Shown piece by piece: positions 36,729-42,267 of a stretch of DNA of 42,267 nucleotides. Source of the stretch: a virus; the IMG/VR virus record IMGVR_UViG_3300033273_000608, positions 1 through 42,267 of that record; one strand, written 5' to 3'. Every line of letters starts with the position of its first letter. Within the stretch, counting starts at the first letter, position 1. The notes beneath the pieces are model-generated. The model was not told the DNA's origin. It saw only the letters and a program-made list of their open reading frames with translations, and ran no database searches. A program made the translations under genes and the position numbers.

Positions 36729-38861
36729 TTAGTAGGAATATGAACCGCCGCCAGAGCCGGAGGATGAGGAACCAGTTGATGTGCCGCTAGAAGCGGATGA
36801 GGTTGTGCTTGTTGTTGAAGATGATGTAGAGGAAGTTGTAGAAGTGGTTGTTGTAGATACATCTCTTGTGGTTGGTGTTGTAGAGATATTTGAAACATTT
36901 ACAACTCTTTGTCCACTTGTTGTTCCAATATCACCCGTTACACGAACAAGAGCACCATTTGCATAAGATGATGATGTAATATAGTTAGACGCCGAGGGAT
37001 CGAGTCCTGAAGCGATATTATCAACCACCATGTCAAAGTTGCTGTTAGTAATATCTAGTTGCAAATAAAGGTCCTGTAATCCAACAACATCATTTGAGTG
37101 AGGCACCGCAGAAAGTTCAATAATGGGTTGACCGTCTTTGATTTTACCTGCCTGAATGTTAATCGGATTTATAGTGATGATTCCTTTTTTGTAGTTGATA
37201 CTACCAACATTCCTTCTAACTATTGTCGGGTTGGTTGAGTTAACAGAGGGCACGTTGAATAAGAAAAGCGTTCCATCGATTCTGTTAGTATTGGGAATAT
37301 CAGAAATGTAAACATTCTGATTGATTCCAGCAACTTTAAACGCCGTAGACTTAATATTGTAACCGCCCATATTTTTAATATGGAACTCATTTCCAAAACC
37401 AATCTGATATTCGGTAAATGTATCGAGAACGACTCTAAGGTCTCTTCTCATTTCAACGGTTGTAATATTTGATGTGATTGATTCGTGACTATCGTCCAGA
37501 ATCTTCAAAAACTTACTATATTTAAATCTTGCACCATACTTATTTAACTCAGTTGATTCTGAGTACTTATTCGCATTACTTTGCACCACTGATGAGACAT
37601 ATTCAGAACTTGGAGCAAGATTACTGTTATAATACAGTTTTGAGGTTACCTCAAGATAGAGATACTTGAGATCAAGAATCTCTGGAACAATACCGGCAAC
37701 AGAAAACTTTTTAAGTCTGTTTCTGATATTCTCTTTTACCAGGTTTGGTAAGAAATCACCAAATCTGGGTTTAATGCTAATGAATACCTTTCCATATTGA
37801 GGTGGAATCAGTTCTTCTCCACCAAAAACAGAAATCGACTCAGTTTCTGGATAGATTCTTGATGGAATCAGTGTTTCATAGTCATCAGCAGTCAGAGCTC
37901 TATTCTGAGAAGCATAGATGCGTGGTGCATACTTCTTAATTGACGCCACAGACTCGATAGATTCGCCTCCAGAGGACTGTAAACCGGTGGTGACTAGGGA
38001 GATGCCCGATGTAACGTTATATTCGACAGAGTTCCTTGTATAGGTCAATCTGCCTGCAAATGAGAAAGAACTGACGCCATTACCACTATCACCTGATGAT
38101 GTAATGTAGTTTATGGTTACAAAGTTACCTTCTTCAAGTGCTTGACCAAAAATATTATCACCAAAAAGCAGTTCATAACGTTCATCTTCGATTTCTTGAA
38201 GATAATAGATTTTTGAGTCCGACTTGACAGCAAAAAGATTTTCCTGTAACGTATATTTAACGGACTGAGTTGATTCTTCGTTTGCTTTGACGGTGACAGA
38301 CATCAATCCAGTATCAACTCCTGAATTTGGGAGTGTAAAACGTTGAAATGGATTTCTTGCGCTAAACGTAAAGTTTGTAGACAGTAAAGACCCTTCGTAA
38401 ATCGGAATATCATCAAATGTAGCAATTCCATCAAACACAGGAACTGTAATATCTTCTAAAATCGAAAAAAGGAATGATTGATTACCAAAAGTGCCAGAAG
38501 TCGTTGCAACAGGACCTTTTTTAAGAGTAATCGAGACGGGATTGGGCGAAATATTGCTTGCATCAACGAAAAAACTGATCGTGGCACGCGCTGCCTTTCT
38601 TGATCGGGGAACATATCCAATATTTCTTGCTAAAGCGACAACATTTTCTCTTAATGTTGCACTATCAATGAAAACCTCATTCGCAACCATGTTTGCGTTA
38701 TATGAGGTGATGTAAGTATTGTACGCCAGCACATCAAGGATCGTCGATAAGTTCGATCCTTCAAAGTCATAGTCCGTAAAGTTGGAATTTGACTTTAAAT
38801 AGTCTCTAAGTGTATTTTTGACTTGATTAAAGTCAAGATTGGAAAAGTTTGCTAGTGGCAT
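36729..38861 (-). CDS. 6: Baseplate wedge protein gp6
   Basis: A 710-aa homologue of T4 gp6 (660 aa), which forms the inter-wedge ring of the baseplate. The segments FTDYDFEGSNLSTILDVLAYNT, LRENVVALARNIGYVPRSRKAARATI, RALTADDYETLIPSRIYPE and DILFGDNIFG-like LLFGDNIFG fit the gp6/J-like family. The C-terminal 43 residues are nearly all Ser, Thr and Gly, a low-complexity tail that T4 gp6 lacks. It is placed 2 nt after gp25 with AGGTAA as a ribosome-binding site. Confidence 0.92.
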   Translation of the reverse strand: MPLANFSNLDFNQVKNTLRDYLKSNSNFTDYDFEGSNLSTILDVLAYNTYITSYNANMVANEVFIDSATLRENVVALARNIGYVPRSRKAARATISFFVDASNISPNPVSITLKKGPVATTSGTFGNQSFLFSILEDITVPVFDGIATFDDIPIYEGSLLSTNFTFSARNPFQRFTLPNSGVDTGLMSVTVKANEESTQSVKYTLQENLFAVKSDSKIYYLQEIEDERYELLFGDNIFGQALEEGNFVTINYITSSGDSGNGVSSFSFAGRLTYTRNSVEYNVTSGISLVTTGLQSSGGESIESVASIKKYAPRIYASQNRALTADDYETLIPSRIYPETESISVFGGEELIPPQYGKVFISIKPRFGDFLPNLVKENIRNRLKKFSVAGIVPEILDLKYLYLEVTSKLYYNSNLAPSSEYVSSVVQSNANKYSESTELNKYGARFKYSKFLKILDDSHESITSNITTVEMRRDLRVVLDTFTEYQIGFGNEFHIKNMGGYNIKSTAFKVAGINQNVYISDIPNTNRIDGTLFLFNVPSVNSTNPTIVRRNVGSINYKKGIITINPINIQAGKIKDGQPIIELSAVPHSNDVVGLQDLYLQLDITNSNFDMVVDNIASGLDPSASNYITSSSYANGALVRVTGDIGTTSGQRVVNVSNISTTPTTRDVSTTTTSTTSSTSSSTTSTTSSASSGTSTGSSSSGSGGGSYSY

Positions 38862-38863
38862 TG

Positions 38864-39265
38864 TTACCTAGTCGGTTGCAAAACAAATTGTAATTCTTGT
38901 GCTGGAACATCGATACCAATAATGTCATAAACGATCGTTACGTTGAAGGCATTATCATCAAAGTTTGGATCTGCAAATACATTGCGTAATCTCACTCTTG
39001 GTTCAAAGTTTCTGATTGATTGACGAATCTGATCTTGAATCAAGTTTGCTGAAATATCATCAATGTTCTCAAAAAGTGATCTTGAGATGTCAGAGCCAAA
39101 ATCTTCATCAAAAAACTTCTCACCAGGGAGGGTAAAGACAATATTTCGGATAGAACGTGCGATTGCTGTCTCATTTTTGATCGCAATAAGGTCACCATTC
39201 AGAGGATTAGTCTGAAATGTCGCACTAATATCCTTAAATGCTTGACTTACCCTCTCTAAAGGCAT
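38864..39265 (-). CDS. 25: Baseplate wedge protein gp25
   Basis: A 133-aa protein of the GPW/gp25 family (T4 gp25 is 132 aa), the sheath-initiator part of the baseplate wedge with a lysozyme-like fold. It shows the family pattern: TAIARSIRNIVFTLPGEKFF, DFGSDISRSLFENID and the conserved EPR motif at residues 88-90 followed by VRLRNV. It heads the gp25-gp6 baseplate cluster and is preceded by a GATAAATA late box that overlaps the stop of the upstream 50-aa gene. Confidence 0.94.
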   Translation of the reverse strand: MPLERVSQAFKDISATFQTNPLNGDLIAIKNETAIARSIRNIVFTLPGEKFFDEDFGSDISRSLFENIDDISANLIQDQIRQSIRNFEPRVRLRNVFADPNFDDNAFNVTIVYDIIGIDVPAQELQFVLQPTR

Positions 39266-39295
39266 TGATTATACAAAAATACTATGATTAAGAGT

Positions 39296-39302
39296 TATTT
39301 AT
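39296..39302 (-). promoter_or_regulatory. T4-type late promoter box before gp25
   Basis: The minus strand reads TGATAAATAAC: the TGA is the stop of the 50-aa gene and ATAAATA is the box. The gp25 ATG lies about 30 nt downstream. This probably starts the main baseplate late transcript. Confidence 0.6.
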
Positions 39303-39454
39303 CACCCAAAAAGCGGTTCTGGATCGCTCTCAGGGTCGAAGATTTCACTTTCTTTGATCTTATCGCTCTTTTTAGGGGTCAACTTGTCATTTGAGATCTC
39401 ACGAAGCATCTTTTGGTGCTGATTATTGCCCAAATTGTCTAAAAAATCGTTCAT
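39302..39454 (-). CDS. Small conserved phage protein, unknown function
   Basis: A 50-aa protein, MNDFLDNLGNNQHQKM..., strongly charged, ending in the acidic tail FDPESDPEPLFG. The frame extends upstream into the 224-aa gene, but the ATG at 39454 lies 4 nt after that gene's stop, so this start is preferred. The Shine-Dalgarno match is weak (TTAGAAAA). Function unknown; the position before gp25 suggests a late or assembly role. Confidence 0.65.
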   Translation of the reverse strand: MNDFLDNLGNNQHQKMLREISNDKLTPKKSDKIKESEIFDPESDPEPLFG

Positions 39455-39458
39455 TTTT

Positions 39459-40133
39459 CTAAAATTCTGGTAAATTTTCTTCGTTTTTGCGCTCTTTGGC
39501 AGTTTTCCAGAAATAATTCTCATCATTTCCGAGTCCATCGCGGTCATGACCGTTCTCAACTTGGTAATATACGGTCGAAACCTTGAAATCTGGGATTTTT
39601 GGTGTCTCAGGAGTGAGTGAGTTGTCAAAAATACGAGTTCGGTTGTTTGGATACAGTGCAAACTGCCCATTATCGAGCTCAATCAGGTTATGAGACTTGT
39701 GTTCCGAGGGGTTCTCGGACGTTGCATAGTCAACTGCATCAGGATCTTGATGGTAGTTATCAATGGTGCAGATATATGTCCCTGTCTGGGGTCCATAGTC
39801 CCTTGTATAGCACTCATAATGCATACTACCTATAAACTGCTTCTGGACAACAGTTACGCCATAATCCATACAGTTCCAGAACTGAAGGTTATGTAACTCC
39901 ATATCAGGTGATGGTTTCTCTGGTGAAGAAACAAATGCACTGATAGGTAACTTATCATACATTGCAGCATACTCAGGTAAGTATGTCTCAAAATAAAAAG
40001 CACGCCCAGGTATCGATTTAACCGACACCCAGACGCCCTTTACAAACTCACCATGACCACTTTGATGATCAGTGAGATATTCTTTTCTTACCCATACCTC
40101 ATAGGAAGGTAGATTCGCAATCAAACAGGGCAT
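39459..40133 (-). CDS. Conserved cyanophage protein of unknown function
   Basis: A 224-aa soluble protein beginning MPCLIANLPSYEVWVRKEYL. It is rich in aromatic residues, with FVKGVWVSVKSIPGRAFYFETYLPEYAAMYDKLPISAF, a central GTYICTIDNYH, and FALYPNNRTRIFDNSLTPETPKIPDFKVSTVYYQVE. No signal peptide or membrane segment is seen. It resembles a protein I recall as widely conserved among T4-like cyanophages, but I can assign no function. The long leader (91 nt) contains a TTGAGT-N17-TATGGT promoter and a CATAC/GTATG hairpin. Confidence 0.8.
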   Translation of the reverse strand: MPCLIANLPSYEVWVRKEYLTDHQSGHGEFVKGVWVSVKSIPGRAFYFETYLPEYAAMYDKLPISAFVSSPEKPSPDMELHNLQFWNCMDYGVTVVQKQFIGSMHYECYTRDYGPQTGTYICTIDNYHQDPDAVDYATSENPSEHKSHNLIELDNGQFALYPNNRTRIFDNSLTPETPKIPDFKVSTVYYQVENGHDRDGLGNDENYFWKTAKERKNEENLPEF

Positions 40134-40192
40134 ACTTAATATTTCGTATCTTCCCTTATTTAACCTATTGGAACCTAGAGCTTCCCGGATAA

Positions 40193-40221
40193 ACCATACA
40201 AAGGTATGTAGGTAAACTCAA
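40193..40221 (-). promoter_or_regulatory. Possible host-type promoter for the 224-aa gene
   Basis: TTGAGT (40216-40221) and TATGGT (40193-40198) are 17 bp apart on the minus strand. Each matches the sigma-70 consensus at 4 of 6 bases. It is weaker than the promoters at 41161-41189, 41571-41599 and 41874-41902. Confidence 0.35.
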
Positions 40222-40224
40222 CTT

Positions 40225-40359
40225 TTAACGACCTTGACCTCTGTAACGCTTCTTTGCACCATTACGAGAAGTTGCGGATAGTTTAGTGTGTTTACCCGAG
40301 CCTTGACGAGTTTTTTTCGGACGACCCTCAATGTAACCGCCACCTTTCATTGCTGCCAT
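40225..40359 (-). CDS. 44-aa basic conserved cyanophage protein
   Basis: Reading the minus strand from ATG at 40359 gives 44 residues, beginning MAAMKGGGYIEGRPKK and ending AKKRYRGQGR. About a third of residues are Lys or Arg with many Gly, so it may bind nucleic acid or acidic protein; this is inference. It resembles a short protein I recall from cyanophage genomes. The Shine-Dalgarno sequence GAGG lies 8-9 nt before the ATG and overlaps the glycosyltransferase stop region. Confidence 0.8.
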   Translation of the reverse strand: MAAMKGGGYIEGRPKKTRQGSGKHTKLSATSRNGAKKRYRGQGR

Positions 40360-40369
40360 AATCTATACC

Positions 40370-41137
40370 TCAAAGAACACGAGTTTTTTCATGACCAACA
40401 CGAATCCGTGGGTCGCACCAAATATCAAATCCTTCTTCCTTTGCATCGAGACAGAAGGAGACATCCTCTCCACACATGTCTTGTACTGCACCAGATTCAA
40501 AGACTTGCATCTTAGGTGCAAACCAGGGATATTCCAGTTTCTCGAAGACACCCTTCTTGATCAATACCCATCCAAAACCTGTGTAATCTACGGTGAATGG
40601 TTTGCGTCGCTTTGAGATGCTCTCTACAGTCTCATGATTCATCACACCACCATTGTTGCGAAAATCATCTTCCTCCAACCAGTGTGCGACAGATGTTGTT
40701 GACCCATCTTCTGTGGCATACCATCCTGCAACAACTTCCTTCTCTTCTCCTTCAGCAGGCAGTGCAAGGTCACACAACTGCCAGAACTTGTTCGTGTCAA
40801 AGACAATATCCGAGTCGATCCAAAGTTGATAGTCATACTTCAGCTTACCATCCCAAGGAATCTGCTTTGGTCCACGCAGTACATTTGCGCCAAGACACTT
40901 ACAACGTGCAAAGTTAACCATCGAAGAATAGTCTTGACTAATCTGAATCGCAACGCCAGACTGTACCATATCAAAGCACAGCTGTACGAAGTTCTTCAAA
41001 AATACATAAGAGCACCCACGACCTGGGAGACAGAAGACAATCGTCTTGCCTCGCATACGCTCTTTGATTGCTGCAATGTCCCACTCTTCTTTCTTCTTAG
41101 TGGGCGCATTCGCCTTTACTGTAAATCCTTTTGCCAT
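40370..41137 (-). CDS. Glycosyltransferase-like protein (GT-A fold)
   Basis: A 255-aa soluble protein. After a short basic N-terminus, residues 31-50 (KTIVFCLPGRGCSYVFLKNF) fit the first Rossmann-like strand. DSD at 108-110 in YDYQLWIDSDIVFD is the DxD metal and nucleotide-sugar site of GT-A enzymes. EEKEVVAGWYAT, FTVDYTGFGWVLIKKGVFEKL and GEDVSFCLDAKEEGFDIW (224-225 ED acid pair) continue the family pattern, and a C-terminal H249 may be a further metal ligand. It would transfer a sugar to an unknown acceptor, perhaps a virion protein or host surface glycan. The phage acceptor cannot be told from sequence. A good TTGACA-N17-TATACT promoter lies upstream. Confidence 0.75.
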   Translation of the reverse strand: MAKGFTVKANAPTKKKEEWDIAAIKERMRGKTIVFCLPGRGCSYVFLKNFVQLCFDMVQSGVAIQISQDYSSMVNFARCKCLGANVLRGPKQIPWDGKLKYDYQLWIDSDIVFDTNKFWQLCDLALPAEGEEKEVVAGWYATEDGSTTSVAHWLEEDDFRNNGGVMNHETVESISKRRKPFTVDYTGFGWVLIKKGVFEKLEYPWFAPKMQVFESGAVQDMCGEDVSFCLDAKEEGFDIWCDPRIRVGHEKTRVL

Positions 41138-41160
41138 AACGTGTTGGTTACTTCAGTTCA

Positions 41161-41189
41161 AGTATAACGTGTAATATGTAGTGTGTCAA
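41161..41189 (-). promoter_or_regulatory. Host-type promoter for the glycosyltransferase gene
   Basis: TTGACA (41184-41189) and TATACT (41161-41166) are separated by exactly 17 bp on the minus strand. The -35 box overlaps the TGA stop codon of the upstream 72-aa gene. The start codon at 41137 lies about 24 nt after the -10 box, leaving a very short leader. Confidence 0.7.
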
Positions 41190-41404
41190 TAACTATCACA
41201 CCCTTCTGGTTCTGTAGTGTTTGCCGCACCACCTCCTGGGACCACTCTGCACTCCTCATAAGACAAATCCTCAAGTTCATAGTCAGTCTTCATTAGACCA
41301 ACCATTCCCTTGAGGGTTTCCCATGTACTATTAAACTGTTCCTCACTTAGATTGTTATATAAACATTCCTTTTTCGCATAGATGTGATAAACCTTATCAG
41401 TCAT
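41186..41404 (-). CDS. 72-aa conserved phage protein
   Basis: A 72-aa acidic protein, MTDKVYHIYAKKECLYNNLS..., with EEQFNSTWETLKGMVGLMKTDYELEDLSYEEC as a helical middle and a Gly/Ala/Thr tail ending CDSY. It has three Cys. It resembles a short protein I recall as recurrent in T4-like cyanophages next to photosynthesis or tail genes, but the function is unknown. No Shine-Dalgarno sequence is seen; the ATG follows AAAAATTTTT. It lies 160 nt downstream of the promoter at 41571-41599. Confidence 0.75.
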   Translation of the reverse strand: MTDKVYHIYAKKECLYNNLSEEQFNSTWETLKGMVGLMKTDYELEDLSYEECRVVPGGGAANTTEPEGCDSY

Positions 41405-41543
41405 AAAAATTTTTGGGCGATTTTTTTATTATAAATGGATTCGCAATCCGCTTTATATATCCAGGTCGATCTGTCACCTCTGTAGGTTAGGGTAGTTAGG
41501 GGTTTTTATCACGCCGCCGCGCATAATAACAACGCCGCCCCCA

Positions 41544-41564
41544 AACACTGTGGATCACGGTGTT
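41544..41564 (-). other. Hairpin at the predicted transcript start
   Basis: A 9-bp stem with one G-U pair (AACACTGTG at 41544-41552, CACGGTGTT at 41556-41564, plus-strand reading) and a 3-nt loop. It begins 7 nt after the -10 box of the minus-strand promoter at 41571-41576, so it would form the very 5' end of the RNA. Such 5' hairpins can protect mRNA from decay. Confidence 0.5.
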
Positions 41565-41570
41565 ACTGAG

Positions 41571-41599
41571 AGTCTACCACATCACGCAGAGACTGTCAA
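41571..41599 (-). promoter_or_regulatory. Host-type promoter for the 72-aa gene
   Basis: TTGACA (41594-41599) and TAGACT (41571-41576) with a 17-bp spacer on the minus strand. The -35 box is perfect; the -10 box matches 4 of 6. Two copies of CACGCAGAG flank the -35 box (41583-41591 and 41606-41614), 23 bp apart, about two helical turns, as a regulator site might. Confidence 0.65.
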
Positions 41600-41614
41600 T
41601 AGCACCACGCAGAG
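41583..41614. repeat. Paired CACGCAGAG direct repeats around a -35 box
   Basis: CACGCAGAG occurs at 41583-41591 and 41606-41614, each followed within 3 bases by CTGT. The copies are 23 bp apart and bracket the -35 box of the minus-strand promoter. This could be a regulator-binding pair; no protein is known to bind it. Confidence 0.4.
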
Positions 41615-41672
41615 TGACTGTTAGCTAGGACTGCTAATCTACAATCGTTCGTTTACTCCTTCGTCGTAAACA

Positions 41673-41846
41673 TCACCAACGGACAGGTACACTCAGATCC
41701 TCTACATATGCCTCGACCTGTTCATCACCACCGAGGTCAAAGATATCCTCCCATGAAATCTGATGAGGATCAAAGTCACCGAGCACGTCAAGTTCCAGTG
41801 TGATTCTATAACGTTGCTTCTGTGCCTGACTGTAAACGACTGACAT
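41673..41846 (-). CDS. 57-aa acidic conserved phage protein
   Basis: From ATG at 41846 the minus strand reads 57 residues: MSVVYSQAQKQRYRITLEL..., then DVLGDFDPHQISWEDIF and VEAYVEDLSVPVRW. The GGAG Shine-Dalgarno lies about 9 nt upstream, and a TTGACA-N17-TATACT promoter precedes it. Both fix the gene and start over a longer frame on the same bases in another phase. The protein is acidic with a helix-strand pattern; function unknown. It resembles short early proteins I recall from cyanophages. Confidence 0.75.
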   Translation of the reverse strand: MSVVYSQAQKQRYRITLELDVLGDFDPHQISWEDIFDLGGDEQVEAYVEDLSVPVRW

Positions 41847-41873
41847 GATTGACTCCGTTGGTGTGACTTAGAT

Positions 41874-41902
41874 AGTATAGGGGACCTGAGAGATATTGTC
41901 AA
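41874..41902 (-). promoter_or_regulatory. Strong host-type promoter for the 57-aa gene
   Basis: TTGACA (41897-41902) and TATACT (41874-41879) with a 17-bp spacer, a near-perfect sigma-70-type promoter. The ATG of the 57-aa gene lies 28 nt after the -10 box. Confidence 0.75.
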
Positions 41903-41914
41903 TCTTCCACCTGT

Positions 41915-41922
41915 TATTTATA
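41915..41922 (-). promoter_or_regulatory. Perfect T4 late box TATAAATA
   Basis: TATAAATA on the minus strand, exactly the T4 late consensus, 13 bp upstream of the -35 box at 41897-41902. The 57-aa gene could thus be expressed both early and late. Confidence 0.55.
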
Positions 41923-41977
41923 AGCACGACTGATAAAAACACGATGTCAATCCCCACAAAAACTTATGCCCGCCCCC

Positions 41978-42006
41978 TTGACATTTCTCCGAGAGCGTGA
42001 TAGACT
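41978..42006 (+). promoter_or_regulatory. Plus-strand host-type promoter inside an inverted repeat
   Basis: TTGACA (41978-41983), a 17-bp spacer and TAGACT (42001-42006) on the plus strand. The -10 box is bracketed by the inverted repeat AGCGTG (41994-41999) and CACGCT (42008-42013), which could be an operator or form a hairpin. It points to the right, against all supported genes. No open frame follows within the window. Confidence 0.6.
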
Positions 42007-42145
42007 GCACGCTAAGATCACGACTCCCAGACACATTTATCAACCACTAATAATCACGCATAAATCACACTTAATACGCCCCCAAGTAACCACGAAGACA
42101 CCACAGATACACCACTAAGTACATCTTACATATAAAACGAAAGTA

Positions 42146-42153
42146 TATTTATA
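42146..42153 (-). promoter_or_regulatory. T4 late box TATAAATA in an AT-rich stretch
   Basis: TATAAATA on the minus strand in a 65-bp AT-rich segment. It would start a late transcript that reads through the non-coding region to the 57-aa gene. The AT-rich context makes a chance match possible. Confidence 0.35.
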
Positions 42154-42200
42154 ATAGCATTTATAAACGATTTTTATACATTTAGTGTAACGGTAGATAC

Positions 42201-42228
42201 AAAAAAAGGGAGGAAATGTGTCCCCCCT
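42201..42228 (-). terminator. Intrinsic terminator on the minus strand
   Basis: On the minus strand an 8-bp stem (AGGGGGGA with TCCTCCCT, one G-U pair, 42207-42228) with a 6-nt loop is followed by TTTTTTT (42201-42207). It implies that a minus-strand gene ends just right of it and isolates the 41-42 kb block from that gene. Confidence 0.75.
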
Positions 42229-42247
42229 ATCTTACACGAACGAACGA

Positions 42248-42267
42248 CTAATCAAGCACTAATTGAT
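42248..42267 (-). CDS. Possible C-terminal end of a gene right of the window
   Basis: One minus-strand frame reads QLVLD then TAG (42248-42250), 20 nt before the terminator. Only about six codons are visible, so this is a guess supported by the terminator behind it; the other two frames also meet stops. Confidence 0.2.

Larger units (their letters stand above)
41405..41672. other. Intergenic leader region
   Basis: No convincing gene is seen in these 268 bases. The region holds the promoter at 41571-41599, a pair of CACGCAGAG repeats, the 21-nt hairpin at 41544-41564, a GC-rich stretch (41511-41540), and a hairpin with GGATT/AATCC arms (41439-41451) flanked by ATAAA/TTTAT. The 5' leader of the 72-aa mRNA would be about 160 nt. 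Confidence 0.6.
41847..42247. other. Non-coding regulatory region with promoters on both strands
   Basis: Only open frames under 30 codons without ribosome-binding sites are seen here, so I call no gene. The region holds promoters at 41874-41902 (-), 41978-42006 (+), late boxes at 41915-41922 and 42146-42153 (-) and a terminator at 42201-42228 (-). Bases 42121-42185 are very AT-rich. The plus-strand promoter has no gene downstream, so a small RNA could be made from about 42013 to 42230. Confidence 0.6.

Noticed and set aside
39302-39682. A longer 126-codon version of the 50-aa gene
   Set aside because: It would overlap the 224-aa gene by over 220 bp; the ATG at 39454 just after that gene's stop fits better.
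41482-41506. Telomere-like GGTTAGGG-type G-rich stretch on the plus strand
   Set aside because: Only three G-tracts with uneven lengths, too few for a convincing quadruplex or a terminal repeat.
41486-41541. A 16-codon minus-strand frame (MRGGVIKTPNYPNLQR) in the leader of the 72-aa gene
   Set aside because: No ribosome-binding site, very short and not clearly positioned as an upstream peptide; not called as a gene.
41702-41902. A 66-codon minus-strand frame over the 57-aa gene
   Set aside because: Its start would lie over the promoter at 41874-41902, it lacks a ribosome-binding site, and the 57-aa frame in another phase has a promoter, an RBS and phage-like sequence.
41928-41950. A fifth TTGACA (minus strand, 41945-41950) as a promoter
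   Set aside because: No acceptable -10 box at 16-18 bp; the TATAAA found is 22 bp away and belongs to the late box.
41950-42140. Short minus-strand frames of 17 and 29 codons in the non-coding region
   Set aside because: No Shine-Dalgarno sequence, odd composition and overlap with promoter elements.
41405-42267. tRNA or CRISPR array in the non-coding region
   Set aside because: No cloverleaf with matching acceptor and T-arm, and no regularly spaced repeats beyond one pair of 9-mers.

Overview
The window is part of the virion-assembly region of a lytic T4-like myovirus, most likely a marine cyanophage of Synechococcus or Prochlorococcus (Kyanoviridae type). This rests on recognisable T4 homologues (gp25, gp6, gp8, gp13, gp14, gp15, gp16) in T4 order, a DUF4815-type protein and very large Gly/Thr/Ser-rich structural proteins in the slots of T4 gp7 and gp9-gp12, and small proteins of a kind seen in cyanomyovirus genomes (for example the 44-aa basic protein at 40225-40359). 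No tRNA, integrase, insertion sequence or CRISPR array is visible. Every supported gene lies on the minus strand, so the genes run from high to low coordinates.

Layout in transcription order. 42.27-41.4 kb: a mostly non-coding control region with a minus-strand terminator, host-type -35/-10 promoters on both strands, T4 late-type TATAAATA boxes and a 57-aa gene. 41.4-39.3 kb: a 72-aa protein, a GT-A-like glycosyltransferase, a 44-aa basic protein, a 224-aa conserved protein and a 50-aa protein. 39.3-22.98 kb: baseplate wedge genes gp25 and gp6, a 4043-aa giant with a YHYH-type domain, and gp8. 22.98-14.7 kb: a 2494-aa DUF4815-type protein and three small genes. 14.7-10.98 kb: neck and tail-completion genes gp13, gp14, gp15 and small terminase gp16. 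10.93-0 kb: appendage genes, namely a 1576-aa coiled-coil plus PKD protein, a 306-aa protein, a 559-aa fibre-like protein, a 101-aa coiled coil, and a tail-fibre gene (at least 1048 codons) that runs off the left edge.

Together the genes build the baseplate wedge (gp25, gp6, gp8 and probably the giants), close the head neck and top of the tail (gp13, gp14, gp15), start DNA packaging (gp16) and provide fibres. Genes are tightly packed with 1-4 nt stop/start overlaps or short gaps. Breaks are marked by late-promoter boxes (CTAAATA or ATAAATA) that often include the stop codon of the preceding gene. The 39.3-42 kb block instead carries at least four TTGACA-N17-TA(T/G)ACT promoters, suggesting expression by the host RNA polymerase holoenzyme early in infection.

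The most notable features are: a GxGY beta-repeat module copied into at least four virion proteins, which enlarges gp14 and gp8 over T4; a lone plus-strand promoter whose -10 box sits inside an inverted repeat and that drives no visible gene; hairpins at predicted 5' ends of several transcripts; and a terminator-like hairpin directly against the start codon of the 101-aa gene. I see no clearly novel defence or enzymatic system. The novelty lies in modular virion-protein evolution and in the regulatory region at 41.4-42.2 kb.
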